In this document: one piece after another, positions 1-7,709 of the stretch
Numbering within the stretch: position 1 is the stretch's first letter
How the letters are laid out: the number at the start of each line of letters is the position of its first letter
Translations under genes and position numbers: made by a program
The notes under the pieces: generated by a model
Told to the model about the DNA's origin: nothing
Databases searched by the model: none
The model's input: only the letters and a program-made list of their open reading frames with translations
From: Murdochiella sp. Marseille-P8839
GTDB taxonomy: Bacteria; Bacillota; Clostridia; Tissierellales; Peptoniphilaceae
Direction of reading: 5' to 3'
Length of the DNA stretch: 64,000 bases
NCBI GenBank assembly: GCA_019753405.1
Contig: JAIKLF010000001.1
Coordinates: forward strand, 1 to 64,000

Positions 1-54
1 TAGGTAGTCGCCAAATAAAACGAGAAAGGGCACGAAGGTGTCCTTTCTTTCTAT

Positions 55-126
55 CGCGGGGTAGAGAAGTGGCATCTCGTCGGGCTCATAACCCGGAGGT
101 CGCAGGTTCGAATCCTGCCCCCGCAA
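55..126 (+). tRNA. tRNA-fMet (CAU), initiator
   Basis: A full cloverleaf can be folded. The acceptor stem at 55-61 pairs with 119-125, except that the first position is a C-A mismatch. That mismatch is the bacterial initiator hallmark that allows formylation. The anticodon loop reads CUCAUAA on a stem with three consecutive G-C pairs, the second initiator hallmark. The T arm has UUCGAAU. The discriminator is A126 and CCA is not encoded. The D loop is short (7 nt), giving a 72-nt gene. A strong terminator follows directly. Confidence 0.95.
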
Positions 127-131
127 TGAAG

Positions 132-174
132 AAAAGGGAAGAGTGGCCCGATGGGCCGCTCTTCCCTTTTTGTT
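132..174 (+). terminator. Rho-independent terminator after tRNA-fMet
   Basis: A long hairpin whose arms read AAAAGGGAAGAG and CTCTTCCCTTTTT encloses an inner GGCCC/GGGCC stem, and the 3' arm runs into a T tract. It starts only six bases after the tRNA. Confidence 0.9.
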
Positions 175-198
175 GGTTGTTAGCAGTAACATCAAATT

Positions 199-291
199 AA
201 GCAAACAAATCCATCAATTAATTTTGCTAAATTTGCTCAATAAGCAAAATCTGCTTGAATTTAGCAAAATCATTTTGCTATACTTTGCTTA
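199..291 (+). promoter_or_regulatory. Promoter and multi-box operator of the AlbA_2 gene
   Basis: The TTTGCT/AGCAAA hexamer recurs in both orientations at about 201, 223, 232, 243, 263, 274 and 285. The core is a perfect 13-base inverted repeat: ATTTTGCTAAATT at 221-233 and its complement at 258-270. A promoter reads TTGAAT (255-260), an 18-base spacer and TATACT (279-284). The right arm therefore covers the -35 element and two further boxes cover or follow the -10 element. This is the geometry of an autoregulatory repressor site. That the downstream HTH protein is the repressor is inference. Confidence 0.65.
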
Positions 292-309
292 ATGAAAGGT
301 GGTGTTAGC

Positions 310-1755
310 TTGTTAACCGAAGAACTAAAAGATTTAGCAATTAAAGTTTGCAAAATGAAAGCGGAAGAGCAGACAATTGAGTTGAAAGCAGCACATACCG
401 GTTGTCCAAAGCGCTTATATGATACGCTTTCGAGCTTTTCCAACCAGGATAGCGGCGGCATTATTTTGTTTGGTATTGATGAGGATTCAGATTATCGCGT
501 AGTTGGAGTATACGATCCGCAAGATTTGCAAAAGAAAGTCATGGAACAGTGTCTGCAAATGGAACCACCGGTTCGGGCAGTGTTTACGTTTGCCGAGTAT
601 CAGGGAAAACACATTTGTTCTGCCGAGATCCCGTCAATCGATCTTTCTGCTCGCCCCTGCTATTACCGCGGAGCGGGGCGAGTGAAAGGATCATTTATAC
701 GTGTAGGGGACGCGGATCTTCCTCTAACTGATTATGAGCTGTACAGTTATGAAGCATTTCGAAAGCATTTGCATGACGATGAGCGGCCGGTAGAACGTGC
801 GACCATTGATTTACTCGATGAAGAAAAAATTCAGGAATATATTGCAAAAATGCGCGTTGACCGTCCGGGTTTTTCTCGATTAATGTGGGAACAAACCTTG
901 GAAATGCTAAATATTACGAGAAACGGCGTTTTGACTCTAGCAGCAGTATTGAATTTTTGCTTTTATCCGCAGGGATTCTTTCCGCAGTTGGGCATTACCG
1001 CGATTGTCGTTCCCGGTGTGATGATTGGAGATGTTGATAAGGATAATGCGCGGTTCATTGATAATAAACGCATTAACGGACCGATCGCGGAAATGGTTGA
1101 TTCTGCGCTAAATTTCTGTCGGCGGAATATGAAGGTAAGGACCATTATTAGCAAGAACACAGGGATTCGTACAGATCAAACAGAGTATCCGATAGAAGCT
1201 CTTCGCGAGGCAATTCTCAATGCTCTTATTCATCGTGACTATAGCATTCACACAGAGGGCACGCCGGTTCAGATCAATTTTTTCTTGGATCGAGTCGAAA
1301 TTCATAGTCCCGGTAGTTTATATGGTCGCATGCGTGTGGAACAGTTGGGCATAGCTAAACCGGACTTAAGAAATCCGGCGTTAGCGATTATGGCAGAAAC
1401 GTTGACAGCCGCAGAGCATAGGTATTCCGGCATTCCTACAATGCGAAATGCAATGAAGGAATATGGTTTGCCTGAGCCAAAATTTGAGAATCGCCGCAAT
1501 GAGTTTGTAGTCACACTATATAACAGGATGGAATCTACGGCCGTTGATCATCCTACGAATGAATTAAACGGCGATCTTTTGGAATTCTGTCGTCAGCCCA
1601 GAACGCGCCAAGAAATTGCAGAGTACTTGGGGATAAAAACCATTTTTTATGCCATGCAGCGCTACGTTCAACCTTTACTTATTTCCGGGAAATTAGCCAT
1701 GACCATTCCGGAAAAGCCGAAAAGTCGGAATCAACAATTTTATACCGTAGACTAA
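310..1755 (+). CDS. AlbA_2 (Schlafen-type) DNA-binding/GHKL-like ATP-binding transcriptional regulator
   Basis: The protein has an N-terminal AlbA_2 domain (conserved run FSNQDSGGIILFGI near residue 50). A central region follows, then a HATPase_c_4-like segment with the N-box-like motif EAILNALIHRDYS near residue 298, and a C-terminal winged-helix region. This is the common 'ATP-binding protein with HTH domain' family; precise roles are mostly unknown and some members neighbour mobile or defence genes. The start is put at TTG 310 because AAAGGTGG lies 8-14 bases upstream. The in-frame ATG at 292 has no ribosome-binding site and sits almost on the predicted transcription start. The gene converges on the oatA-like gene with only 15 bases between. 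It is AT-richer than its neighbours, which hints at acquisition. Confidence 0.8.
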   Translation: MLTEELKDLAIKVCKMKAEEQTIELKAAHTGCPKRLYDTLSSFSNQDSGGIILFGIDEDSDYRVVGVYDPQDLQKKVMEQCLQMEPPVRAVFTFAEYQGKHICSAEIPSIDLSARPCYYRGAGRVKGSFIRVGDADLPLTDYELYSYEAFRKHLHDDERPVERATIDLLDEEKIQEYIAKMRVDRPGFSRLMWEQTLEMLNITRNGVLTLAAVLNFCFYPQGFFPQLGITAIVVPGVMIGDVDKDNARFIDNKRINGPIAEMVDSALNFCRRNMKVRTIISKNTGIRTDQTEYPIEALREAILNALIHRDYSIHTEGTPVQINFFLDRVEIHSPGSLYGRMRVEQLGIAKPDLRNPALAIMAETLTAAEHRYSGIPTMRNAMKEYGLPEPKFENRRNEFVVTLYNRMESTAVDHPTNELNGDLLEFCRQPRTRQEIAEYLGIKTIFYAMQRYVQPLLISGKLAMTIPEKPKSRNQQFYTVD

Positions 1756-1770
1756 TTTACTAAACTCCCT

Positions 1771-3660
1771 TCATTTCTTCGCCGGCTTCTGATACGAGCG
1801 AGCAATTGCCTCGGCTAAGGTTTGGATATAGAGTGGGGCGCCTTCTTTGCGGGCAAAGAAGTGCGCGCCATCCGTGCCGTCATAGATGGCGGAATGTTCC
1901 TGGGAGACTTTGTGCCAGTTAGCGAGGGTCACAAAGGGATATTTCTTCTCCAAAGAGGGCAGATAATCCGCGTATTTATTTAAATCGGAATCGGCCGGCT
2001 CGCTGCTGTCGTAGGGACTGACAAAGATAATGCGGGTGCCTGAGGGCACGAGAGACACAATTTCTTCGCTGGTCTCTGCAAAGTTGGGATAAACGTTATT
2101 GCCTAGGGCGACAATGAGCATTTCTTTCAGCTGTCCGCTGTTGATCATGGAACGGATGATATCCGGCGCTTCATGGAGGAAACGAGAAACTTCTCCGTCG
2201 ACCTGGGAGGAGGGAAATGAGGCCAATATTTGATCGCGCACGCCAAGGGCGATGGAGTCACAAACCATGGAAAAACCCGTGGCGCGTGCTTTGGCCTGTT
2301 GCGCTTCATCTTCCTTTTGTTGCTGTACGGCCTGCTTTTCGCTTGCAATGAGACCACGCACCGTTGTGCCGGCTTGTTTCACGCTGTCGATTTCCTGTTG
2401 CAGAGACGAAGCCCAGAGACGATTCTCCAGGGCGAGGGCAGACGGAGCGGTAAACACTTGAGCTAAGGTCAGGACAAGTGCAATAGCCATGCTCCATTGC
2501 GCCAGCACTTTACTTTTTTTCTGATGTGCAGAAAGGATTGTCGGCAAGCGGCTCTCCATTCCTTCCCGGTGCAGAATCAACGGTTCCCAGATTACAAGAT
2601 TAAACCAGGACAGAAGGAAGGCCGAGGTCAGCGTAAGGAAAAGAACACCAAGATGGGGCAGACTCGTCGAAGAAAGCACCACGTAAATCGGCCAGTGCAA
2701 AAGGTAAAATCCGTAGGAGATTTGAGACAGGAAGCGAATCGGGCGAGGATCTTCGCCGCTTGTTCGCTGTAAGGATAGAATGCGAACCGAAAATAAAAGC
2801 AGAAAACAGAGAACATCCACAACGAAAAAGCCCCAACGATACGTTGCGGGACGGGAATAACTCAGCTTAAAGGCGAGAAGCAGGTACAGAGCGACCGATC
2901 CGATAAGAACAAGAAGCGTCACAAGCGGTGAAGCCTTTGCCCATTTCTTTGTCGGGTAAGCCAGAGAAGACATGCCCGTCATACTTGCGACCAGCGTGCC
3001 GACGAAAAACGGCGTCATGCGGGTCAGATCCGAAAAATACAAGAAAGCCGTGGACCGTCCTCGGAACGAACCGAAAAGCATCATCAGGGTCGGCAAGGCA
3101 AGGAGCAGAAGAGAAAGAAAGAAAATGCATAAACGCACCCACTCTTGCCGATCTTCCGGATTTTTCGGATGCCGCTTGGCAGAATAGTGAAGCAGAAAAT
3201 AGAGAATAGCGCCCCAAAAGAGGTAGTAGTGCACCTCCATGGCGAGGGTCCAGGTGTGCACATAAACATGCGGTGAAAATTGCGCTTCGTAAGAGCCACC
3301 GGAAACAATCTCATAGATATTGGTGGTGAAGCCCAGAACGCCGGAAAGTTGACGGGAATAGTCCACGCGCAAGTCCGGAGAGCCGAAAAAGAGAAGTAGG
3401 GCACTGACCATCAACATAAGCAGAAGGCCGGGAAGGAGGCGTTCTGCGCGGCTTTTCAGATAGGAGGAAAAGGACCATTGCCGATCAGAATCAACGATTT
3501 GATCCAATACTTTTGCCGTCAGCAGAAAACCGGACAAGGCAAAAAATAGGTTTACGCCGAAAAAACCGGCGGGCAGCTTGGCCTTTTCCAGATGATACAA
3601 TACAACAATGGCAAAGGCGAAGACGCGCAACGAGTCAAACCACGGTAGCCGCTTGTTCAT
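1771..3660 (-). CDS. Acyltransferase-3/SGNH O-acetyltransferase (OatA-like)
   Basis: This is a 629-residue membrane O-acetyltransferase. The N-terminal two thirds is an Acyl_transf_3 domain with about ten transmembrane helices; it begins with the family signature of an R/H-containing first helix (FDSLRVFAFAIVVLYHLEK) and FFALSGFLLT. The C-terminal part is an extracellular SGNH esterase-like domain with a nucleophile-type VCDSIALG block, GNN, and a catalytic DGTDGAHF block. The architecture matches peptidoglycan O-acetyltransferase OatA and related polysaccharide acetylases, so lysozyme-resistance-type wall acetylation is likely but the substrate is not certain. AAAAGGA precedes the ATG. It lies 17 bases behind the MORN gene and is probably co-transcribed with it. 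Confidence 0.85.
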   Translation of the reverse strand: MNKRLPWFDSLRVFAFAIVVLYHLEKAKLPAGFFGVNLFFALSGFLLTAKVLDQIVDSDRQWSFSSYLKSRAERLLPGLLLMLMVSALLLFFGSPDLRVDYSRQLSGVLGFTTNIYEIVSGGSYEAQFSPHVYVHTWTLAMEVHYYLFWGAILYFLLHYSAKRHPKNPEDRQEWVRLCIFFLSLLLLALPTLMMLFGSFRGRSTAFLYFSDLTRMTPFFVGTLVASMTGMSSLAYPTKKWAKASPLVTLLVLIGSVALYLLLAFKLSYSRPATYRWGFFVVDVLCFLLLFSVRILSLQRTSGEDPRPIRFLSQISYGFYLLHWPIYVVLSSTSLPHLGVLFLTLTSAFLLSWFNLVIWEPLILHREGMESRLPTILSAHQKKSKVLAQWSMAIALVLTLAQVFTAPSALALENRLWASSLQQEIDSVKQAGTTVRGLIASEKQAVQQQKEDEAQQAKARATGFSMVCDSIALGVRDQILASFPSSQVDGEVSRFLHEAPDIIRSMINSGQLKEMLIVALGNNVYPNFAETSEEIVSLVPSGTRIIFVSPYDSSEPADSDLNKYADYLPSLEKKYPFVTLANWHKVSQEHSAIYDGTDGAHFFARKEGAPLYIQTLAEAIARSYQKPAKK

Positions 3661-3677
3661 GACAATTCCTTTTCGTT

Positions 3678-4079
3678 CTACTTTTTCTCTTCTTTTTTCG
3701 TCCAGAACCCCTCATCGCTCAGGACATAGGTTCCCTCCGCTTTCACTTGCATCTCACCGGATACGAGATTTCCCTGTTTATAGGTTCCCTTCAGAAGATA
3801 GGCAGGATCCAGTTCCACCTCTGCTTTTCCATCGAAATGGCCGTCGGCAAAAGCCCCTCGGTATATCGTTTTATCCGGAAAGGTAATTACGCCCTCTCCA
3901 TTTTTTCCCGGCATAAGAATTTTTCCTTCCAGCCGAATTCCTCCCTCCAGCGGATAGGAAGTATAGAGGCGTGGCTTTTGAGGAAGAAGCGACAACACGG
4001 CCATGAGGAGAACAAAGAAAAGTAAAGCAAGGGAAAGAAATTTTGAATTTGGTTGAAATCGCTTTTCCTGCGTTTTCAT
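3678..4079 (-). CDS. MORN-repeat-like membrane-anchored protein
   Basis: A 133-residue protein with one N-terminal transmembrane helix (about residues 14-34), followed by short beta-hairpin repeats of the MORN kind. Examples are GVITFPDKTIYRGAFADGHFDG and, less regularly, LLKGTYKQGNLVSGEMQV. Bacterial MORN proteins are extracytoplasmic or membrane-associated scaffolds; no enzymatic residues are seen. The start has AAAGGA seven bases upstream. It is the first gene of a two-gene operon with the OatA-like acetyltransferase, suggesting a cell-envelope role (inference from position). Confidence 0.7.
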   Translation of the reverse strand: MKTQEKRFQPNSKFLSLALLFFVLLMAVLSLLPQKPRLYTSYPLEGGIRLEGKILMPGKNGEGVITFPDKTIYRGAFADGHFDGKAEVELDPAYLLKGTYKQGNLVSGEMQVKAEGTYVLSDEGFWTKKEEKK

Positions 4080-4152
4080 GGTGTTCCTTTCGTTAAGAAC
4101 ACCGGCAAAATAGAGTCCTGCCGGTTGATCGGTTTTCTCGTATTCTTTCGCT

Positions 4153-4181
4153 ATTATACCTAAACGAGGCGGGAATGGCGA
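4153..4181 (-). promoter_or_regulatory. Sigma-A-type promoter for the MORN/oatA-like operon
   Basis: On the minus strand TCGCCA (4176-4181), a 17-base spacer and a perfect TATAAT (4153-4158) lie about 75 bases before the MORN gene. Confidence 0.55.
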
Positions 4182-4366
4182 ACGGACAGCGGCAGTTTTA
4201 CCTCGATATCTTTCACTTTATGGTATCGTAGGGGGAGGAAAAAATGACGAAATGAGGTCTCTTTATGCGCCATAGCGGGCACGTCGGCAAAAAAAGGGAA
4301 GGTTCTGTCGGCGACCTGTTGCCGTTTGAACAGGAACGCACTACAACGAGGAAAAAGGAGAAGAAA

Positions 4367-5791
4367 ATGGCAGAAGCGTTTCGCGTGGAACATGATTCCC
4401 TTGGAGAAGTAAACGTGCCGAAGCATGCCTATTACGGAGCAAACACGATGCGAGCAGTGGAAAATTTTCCGATTACGGGAAATCCGATTGATCGTCGATT
4501 TATTCGTGCTATCGTGGAGGTTAAAAAAGCGGCGGCGCTGATGAATTATGAAGTGCATCAGCTCAATGAAAAGCGAACTAAGGCGATTGTTGCTTCCTGT
4601 GACCGAATCCTGGCCGGCGAGAACATGGATCAATTCGTCGTGGATCCCATTCAGGGCGGTGCCGGTACCTCGTTTAATATGAATGCGAATGAGGTGATTG
4701 CGAACATGGCGACGGAATCGCTCGGCGGAGCGTTGGGCTCGTATCATCCGGTTCATCCCAACGATCACGTGAATGAGGGACAGTCGACGAATGACGTCAT
4801 TCCGACCGCCGGAAAAATTGCCATGATTCGCTATTTTTTGGATTTAAAAGAAGAAGCGAAAAAACTTAATGCCGCCTTCGAGAAGAAAAGTCGCGAGTTT
4901 GACGGCTACATTAAAATGGGGCGAACCCAGAACCAGGATGCCGTTCCTATTCGCCTGGGGCAGGAATTTGCCGCGTACACTGCGGTACTCGAACGGGACG
5001 TCACGCGTTTTGATGCGGCGATTGAGGCGCTTTCTGTGGTCAACCTGGGCGGTACCGCCATCGGTACGGGATTGAATGCTGACGTGAATTACGTGAAGAA
5101 TATTGTTCCTAAGCTGAATGAAGTGACCGGCCTTTCGCTTGTCCAGAGTGCGGATCTCATCGACGGAACACAGAATTTGGATGGCTTTCTGTTCGCCTCC
5201 TCGGTACTGAAAAATTATGCGATTTCCCTTTCCAAGATTGCCAATGACCTGCGCTTTTTAAGCTCCGGGCCGCGTTCCGGCATCCATGAAATTACCTTGC
5301 CGGCACGGCAGGCCGGTTCCTCCATCATGCCGGGAAAAGTAAACCCTGTTATTCCCGAAGTGGTCAACCAGATGGCCTTCGCCGTCGTCGGCAACGATAT
5401 GACGGTCACGATGTGTGTTGAGGGAGGACAATTGGAACTTAATGCTTTTGAACCGGTTTGCTTTTACAAAATTTTCGAGTCGCTTCGCGGCTTGCGAGGA
5501 GCAATTTATACGTTCCGCGTACATTGCATCGAAGGGCTGGTGGCCAATAAAAAGAGTTTGGAAGAAGAAGTCCACCGCAGCGTCGGCATTGTGACGGCAC
5601 TTGCTCCGCACATCGGCTACGAAACCGCTTCCCGATTGGCGAAGACGGCACTTGCGACCAACAAGTCGTTACGCGATTTGGTGTTGGAGGAAAAGCTGAT
5701 GAGCGAAAAGAAACTGGATCGCATTTTTAATCCTTATGAAATGACGCATCCCGGCATTGCGGGAAAGGAAGAGGACGAGTCCACGCACTGA
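4367..5791 (+). CDS. aspA: Aspartate ammonia-lyase
   Basis: A member of the fumarase/aspartase superfamily that deaminates L-aspartate reversibly to fumarate and ammonia. It has GQSTNDVIPTA and the superfamily signature GSSIMPGKVNP, plus the aspartase-type N-terminus (RVEHDSLGEVNVPKHAYYG) that separates it from class II fumarase. The 474 residues match family length. The start is at 4367, where AAAAAGGAG lies six bases upstream; an in-frame ATG at 4265 lacks a site and would add an unrelated basic tail. It appears to be a single-gene unit. In an amino-acid fermenter it would feed fumarate into central metabolism. Confidence 0.93.
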   Translation: MAEAFRVEHDSLGEVNVPKHAYYGANTMRAVENFPITGNPIDRRFIRAIVEVKKAAALMNYEVHQLNEKRTKAIVASCDRILAGENMDQFVVDPIQGGAGTSFNMNANEVIANMATESLGGALGSYHPVHPNDHVNEGQSTNDVIPTAGKIAMIRYFLDLKEEAKKLNAAFEKKSREFDGYIKMGRTQNQDAVPIRLGQEFAAYTAVLERDVTRFDAAIEALSVVNLGGTAIGTGLNADVNYVKNIVPKLNEVTGLSLVQSADLIDGTQNLDGFLFASSVLKNYAISLSKIANDLRFLSSGPRSGIHEITLPARQAGSSIMPGKVNPVIPEVVNQMAFAVVGNDMTVTMCVEGGQLELNAFEPVCFYKIFESLRGLRGAIYTFRVHCIEGLVANKKSLEEEVHRSVGIVTALAPHIGYETASRLAKTALATNKSLRDLVLEEKLMSEKKLDRIFNPYEMTHPGIAGKEEDESTH

Positions 5792-5824
5792 ACATGGTGT
5801 ACAATATTGTCCGGTTGAAACATC

Positions 5825-5878
5825 TTAAGAATTTGTTAAGAATGGAGCCATCAGAAAAACCTTTTGTTCGTTTATACT
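5825..5878 (+). promoter_or_regulatory. Direct-repeat operator and -10 element before the export operon
   Basis: TTAAGAAT occurs at 5825-5832 and again at 5836-5843, an exact 11-base direct repeat. This is the spacing bound by OmpR/PhoB-family response regulators (CiaR-type boxes are TTTAAG-N5-TTTAAG). A TATACT at 5873-5878 would serve as -10; the -35 position (ATCAGA, 5850-5855) is poor, as expected for an activator-dependent promoter. The assignment is inference from spacing. Confidence 0.45.
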
Positions 5879-5924
5879 GATAGAGGAAAACAATAGGAAC
5901 CTAATCGAGAGAAAGGAGGCCACC

Positions 5925-6617
5925 GTGGAAGACGCATTTATTTCCGTGCGCCATCTTTATAAAGTATTTCGCATGGGTGAAGAAAAAGTGTATGCCTTGC
6001 GTGACGTCAACTTGGATATTGCGCGCGGAGAGATGGTGTGTCTGCTCGGCCCTTCGGGATCCGGAAAATCCACGCTGCTGAATGCTTTAGCCGGCCTTGA
6101 GCGGCCAAACAAGGGAGAAATTGTGATTGGCGGCGTGCATATGGAACAGCTGTCCGAGTCACAGATCACGTTATTTCGCAGCCTGAATGTCGGTTTTGTG
6201 TTTCAATCGTACAACTTGATTCCGACATTAAATGCCATGGAAAATGTGACACTCGGGTTGATGCTTAAGGGCGTACCGAAAAAAGAGTATGAAGAGGCTG
6301 CCAAGCGGGTGTTGAAATTGGTCGGGTTAGGGGAGCGTCTTTATCACCGACCCAATCAACTTTCCGGCGGACAACAGCAACGCGTTTCCATTGCCCGTGC
6401 ACTGGTCGGCAATCCCAAGATTCTATTTGCAGATGAGCCTACAGGAAACTTGGATACGAAGACAAGTTTTGAAGTGATGGATCTGATTTCGCAGGTGGCG
6501 AAAGAAGAAAAAGTTACGGTGATTATGGTCACGCACGATGAAGAGATGACCGGCTATGCCGATCGTATGTTTCATATGCGTGACGGTCAAATTGAACGCG
6601 TTCACGAGAGAGCGTAG
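5925..6617 (+). CDS. ABC transporter ATP-binding protein (MacB/LolD type)
   Basis: A 230-residue ATPase of the MacB/LolD/FtsE group. It has Walker [11 protein letters not shown]-loop [18 protein letters not shown], signature [15 protein letters not shown] and Walker [13 protein letters not shown] with the H-loop VTHD. The start is GTG 5925, with GAAAGGAGG six bases upstream. It is the first gene of a three-gene unit: ATPase, surface accessory protein, FtsX-type permease. Such systems export peptides or lipoproteins, or act as mechanotransmitters; the substrate here is unknown. Confidence 0.92.
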   Translation: MEDAFISVRHLYKVFRMGEEKVYALRDVNLDIARGEMVCLLGPSGSGKSTLLNALAGLERPNKGEIVIGGVHMEQLSESQITLFRSLNVGFVFQSYNLIPTLNAMENVTLGLMLKGVPKKEYEEAAKRVLKLVGLGERLYHRPNQLSGGQQQRVSIARALVGNPKILFADEPTGNLDTKTSFEVMDLISQVAKEEKVTVIMVTHDEEMTGYADRMFHMRDGQIERVHERA

Positions 6618-6632
6618 CGGAGAGGAGAGAAC

Positions 6633-7709
6633 ATGGGCGGAGCGACGTATATTCCGGGCGTAACAGATGTGCCTTCGGATGGCGGAAATGGTATGGCAAA
6701 TGTCACCAATAAACCGAAACTGATCATTTCCAATTACAGCCTTGATCCGGAAATGCCGCAGGCAGGACAAGAATTTGCGGTCTATCTTACTTTTTATAAT
6801 ACGAATGCGGAGAAATCCGTGCGCAATATTAAAATCAGCATCGGCGGCGGTGAAGCTGGAGCCATTCCTTCCGCGACCCAGACGGGACAAGGTCAGGTAT
6901 CTGCTCCTTCGGGAAGCGCTGGGTCGGTATTTACCCCAGTCGGTTCTTCCAATACGTTCTATATTTCACGTATTCGTCCGCAGGAAACGGATAATAAGAC
7001 CATTCATTTGAAGACCGCACCGACGTTGGCGGCACAGAACTATTCCATCAACGTATCGTTTGAGTATGAAGATTTGCTGGGCAACGAGTTCACGGCAACG
7101 GAAACCATCGGTATTCCGGTCGTACAGACGGCGGATATCCTGTTGGGCGATGTGCAAATGAACGGCGGTGGGGAGGAAATGCTCATGATGGGCAATCCCA
7201 CCAATGTCGATATGGATATGTATAACATCGGCAAAGATCAGTTGACGACGTACATGGTGACTATTGAAGGAAAGGGATTCAAAGTCAACGGCTCTCCGCG
7301 CTATTTTGTCGGCAATTTTGCGCCTGGCGGGGCCGATCATTTTTCCGCAGAAATTGTTCCGCAGGAAAACGAAATTTCCGGCAACATCGTGATTACGTTT
7401 GAAGATTCTACGGGGAAGAAACATGAACAGAAGCAGCCGTTTGAGGCCAAGATCGAAGGATTTGATGAAGGGATGGCGGTAGATCCGTCAAAGCTGCGGC
7501 ATGACGAGAAAACAGGCCTTCTGATCGACGACGAAACCAGCCAATATTATGATGCCAACACCCTTGAACCCGTTCCTGCTCCACAGGGAGGTAATTTCCC
7601 CCTCATTCCGGTGGGTATCGGCGTTCTGGTGGCCCTTGTGGCGGCCATTCTCATTCATCGTCATCGCAAGAAAAAGAAACAGGAAAAGGAGTTGAACCTC
7701 GATGCGTAA
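6633..7709 (+). CDS. COG1361/CARDB-like accessory protein with C-terminal membrane anchor
   Basis: A 358-residue protein of beta-rich, Ig-like modules (YSLDPEMPQAGQEFAVYLTFYN is a typical opening strand pattern). It ends in one transmembrane helix (about residues 322-342) and a basic tail HRHRKKKKQEK. This resembles COG1361 'S-layer domain' subunits that accompany MacB-like exporters. Unusually, no N-terminal signal peptide is visible: it begins MGGATYIPGVTDVPS. The GAGGAG ribosome-binding site directly before ATG 6633 argues against an upstream start. It overlaps the permease gene by 8 bases, so the two are translationally coupled. Confidence 0.75.
   Translation: MGGATYIPGVTDVPSDGGNGMANVTNKPKLIISNYSLDPEMPQAGQEFAVYLTFYNTNAEKSVRNIKISIGGGEAGAIPSATQTGQGQVSAPSGSAGSVFTPVGSSNTFYISRIRPQETDNKTIHLKTAPTLAAQNYSINVSFEYEDLLGNEFTATETIGIPVVQTADILLGDVQMNGGGEEMLMMGNPTNVDMDMYNIGKDQLTTYMVTIEGKGFKVNGSPRYFVGNFAPGGADHFSAEIVPQENEISGNIVITFEDSTGKKHEQKQPFEAKIEGFDEGMAVDPSKLRHDEKTGLLIDDETSQYYDANTLEPVPAPQGGNFPLIPVGIGVLVALVAAILIHRHRKKKKQEKELNLDA

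Noticed and set aside
4265-4366. N-terminal extension of aspartate ammonia-lyase
   Set aside because: No ribosome-binding site, basic non-conserved peptide; the ATG at 4367 has both a site and homology.
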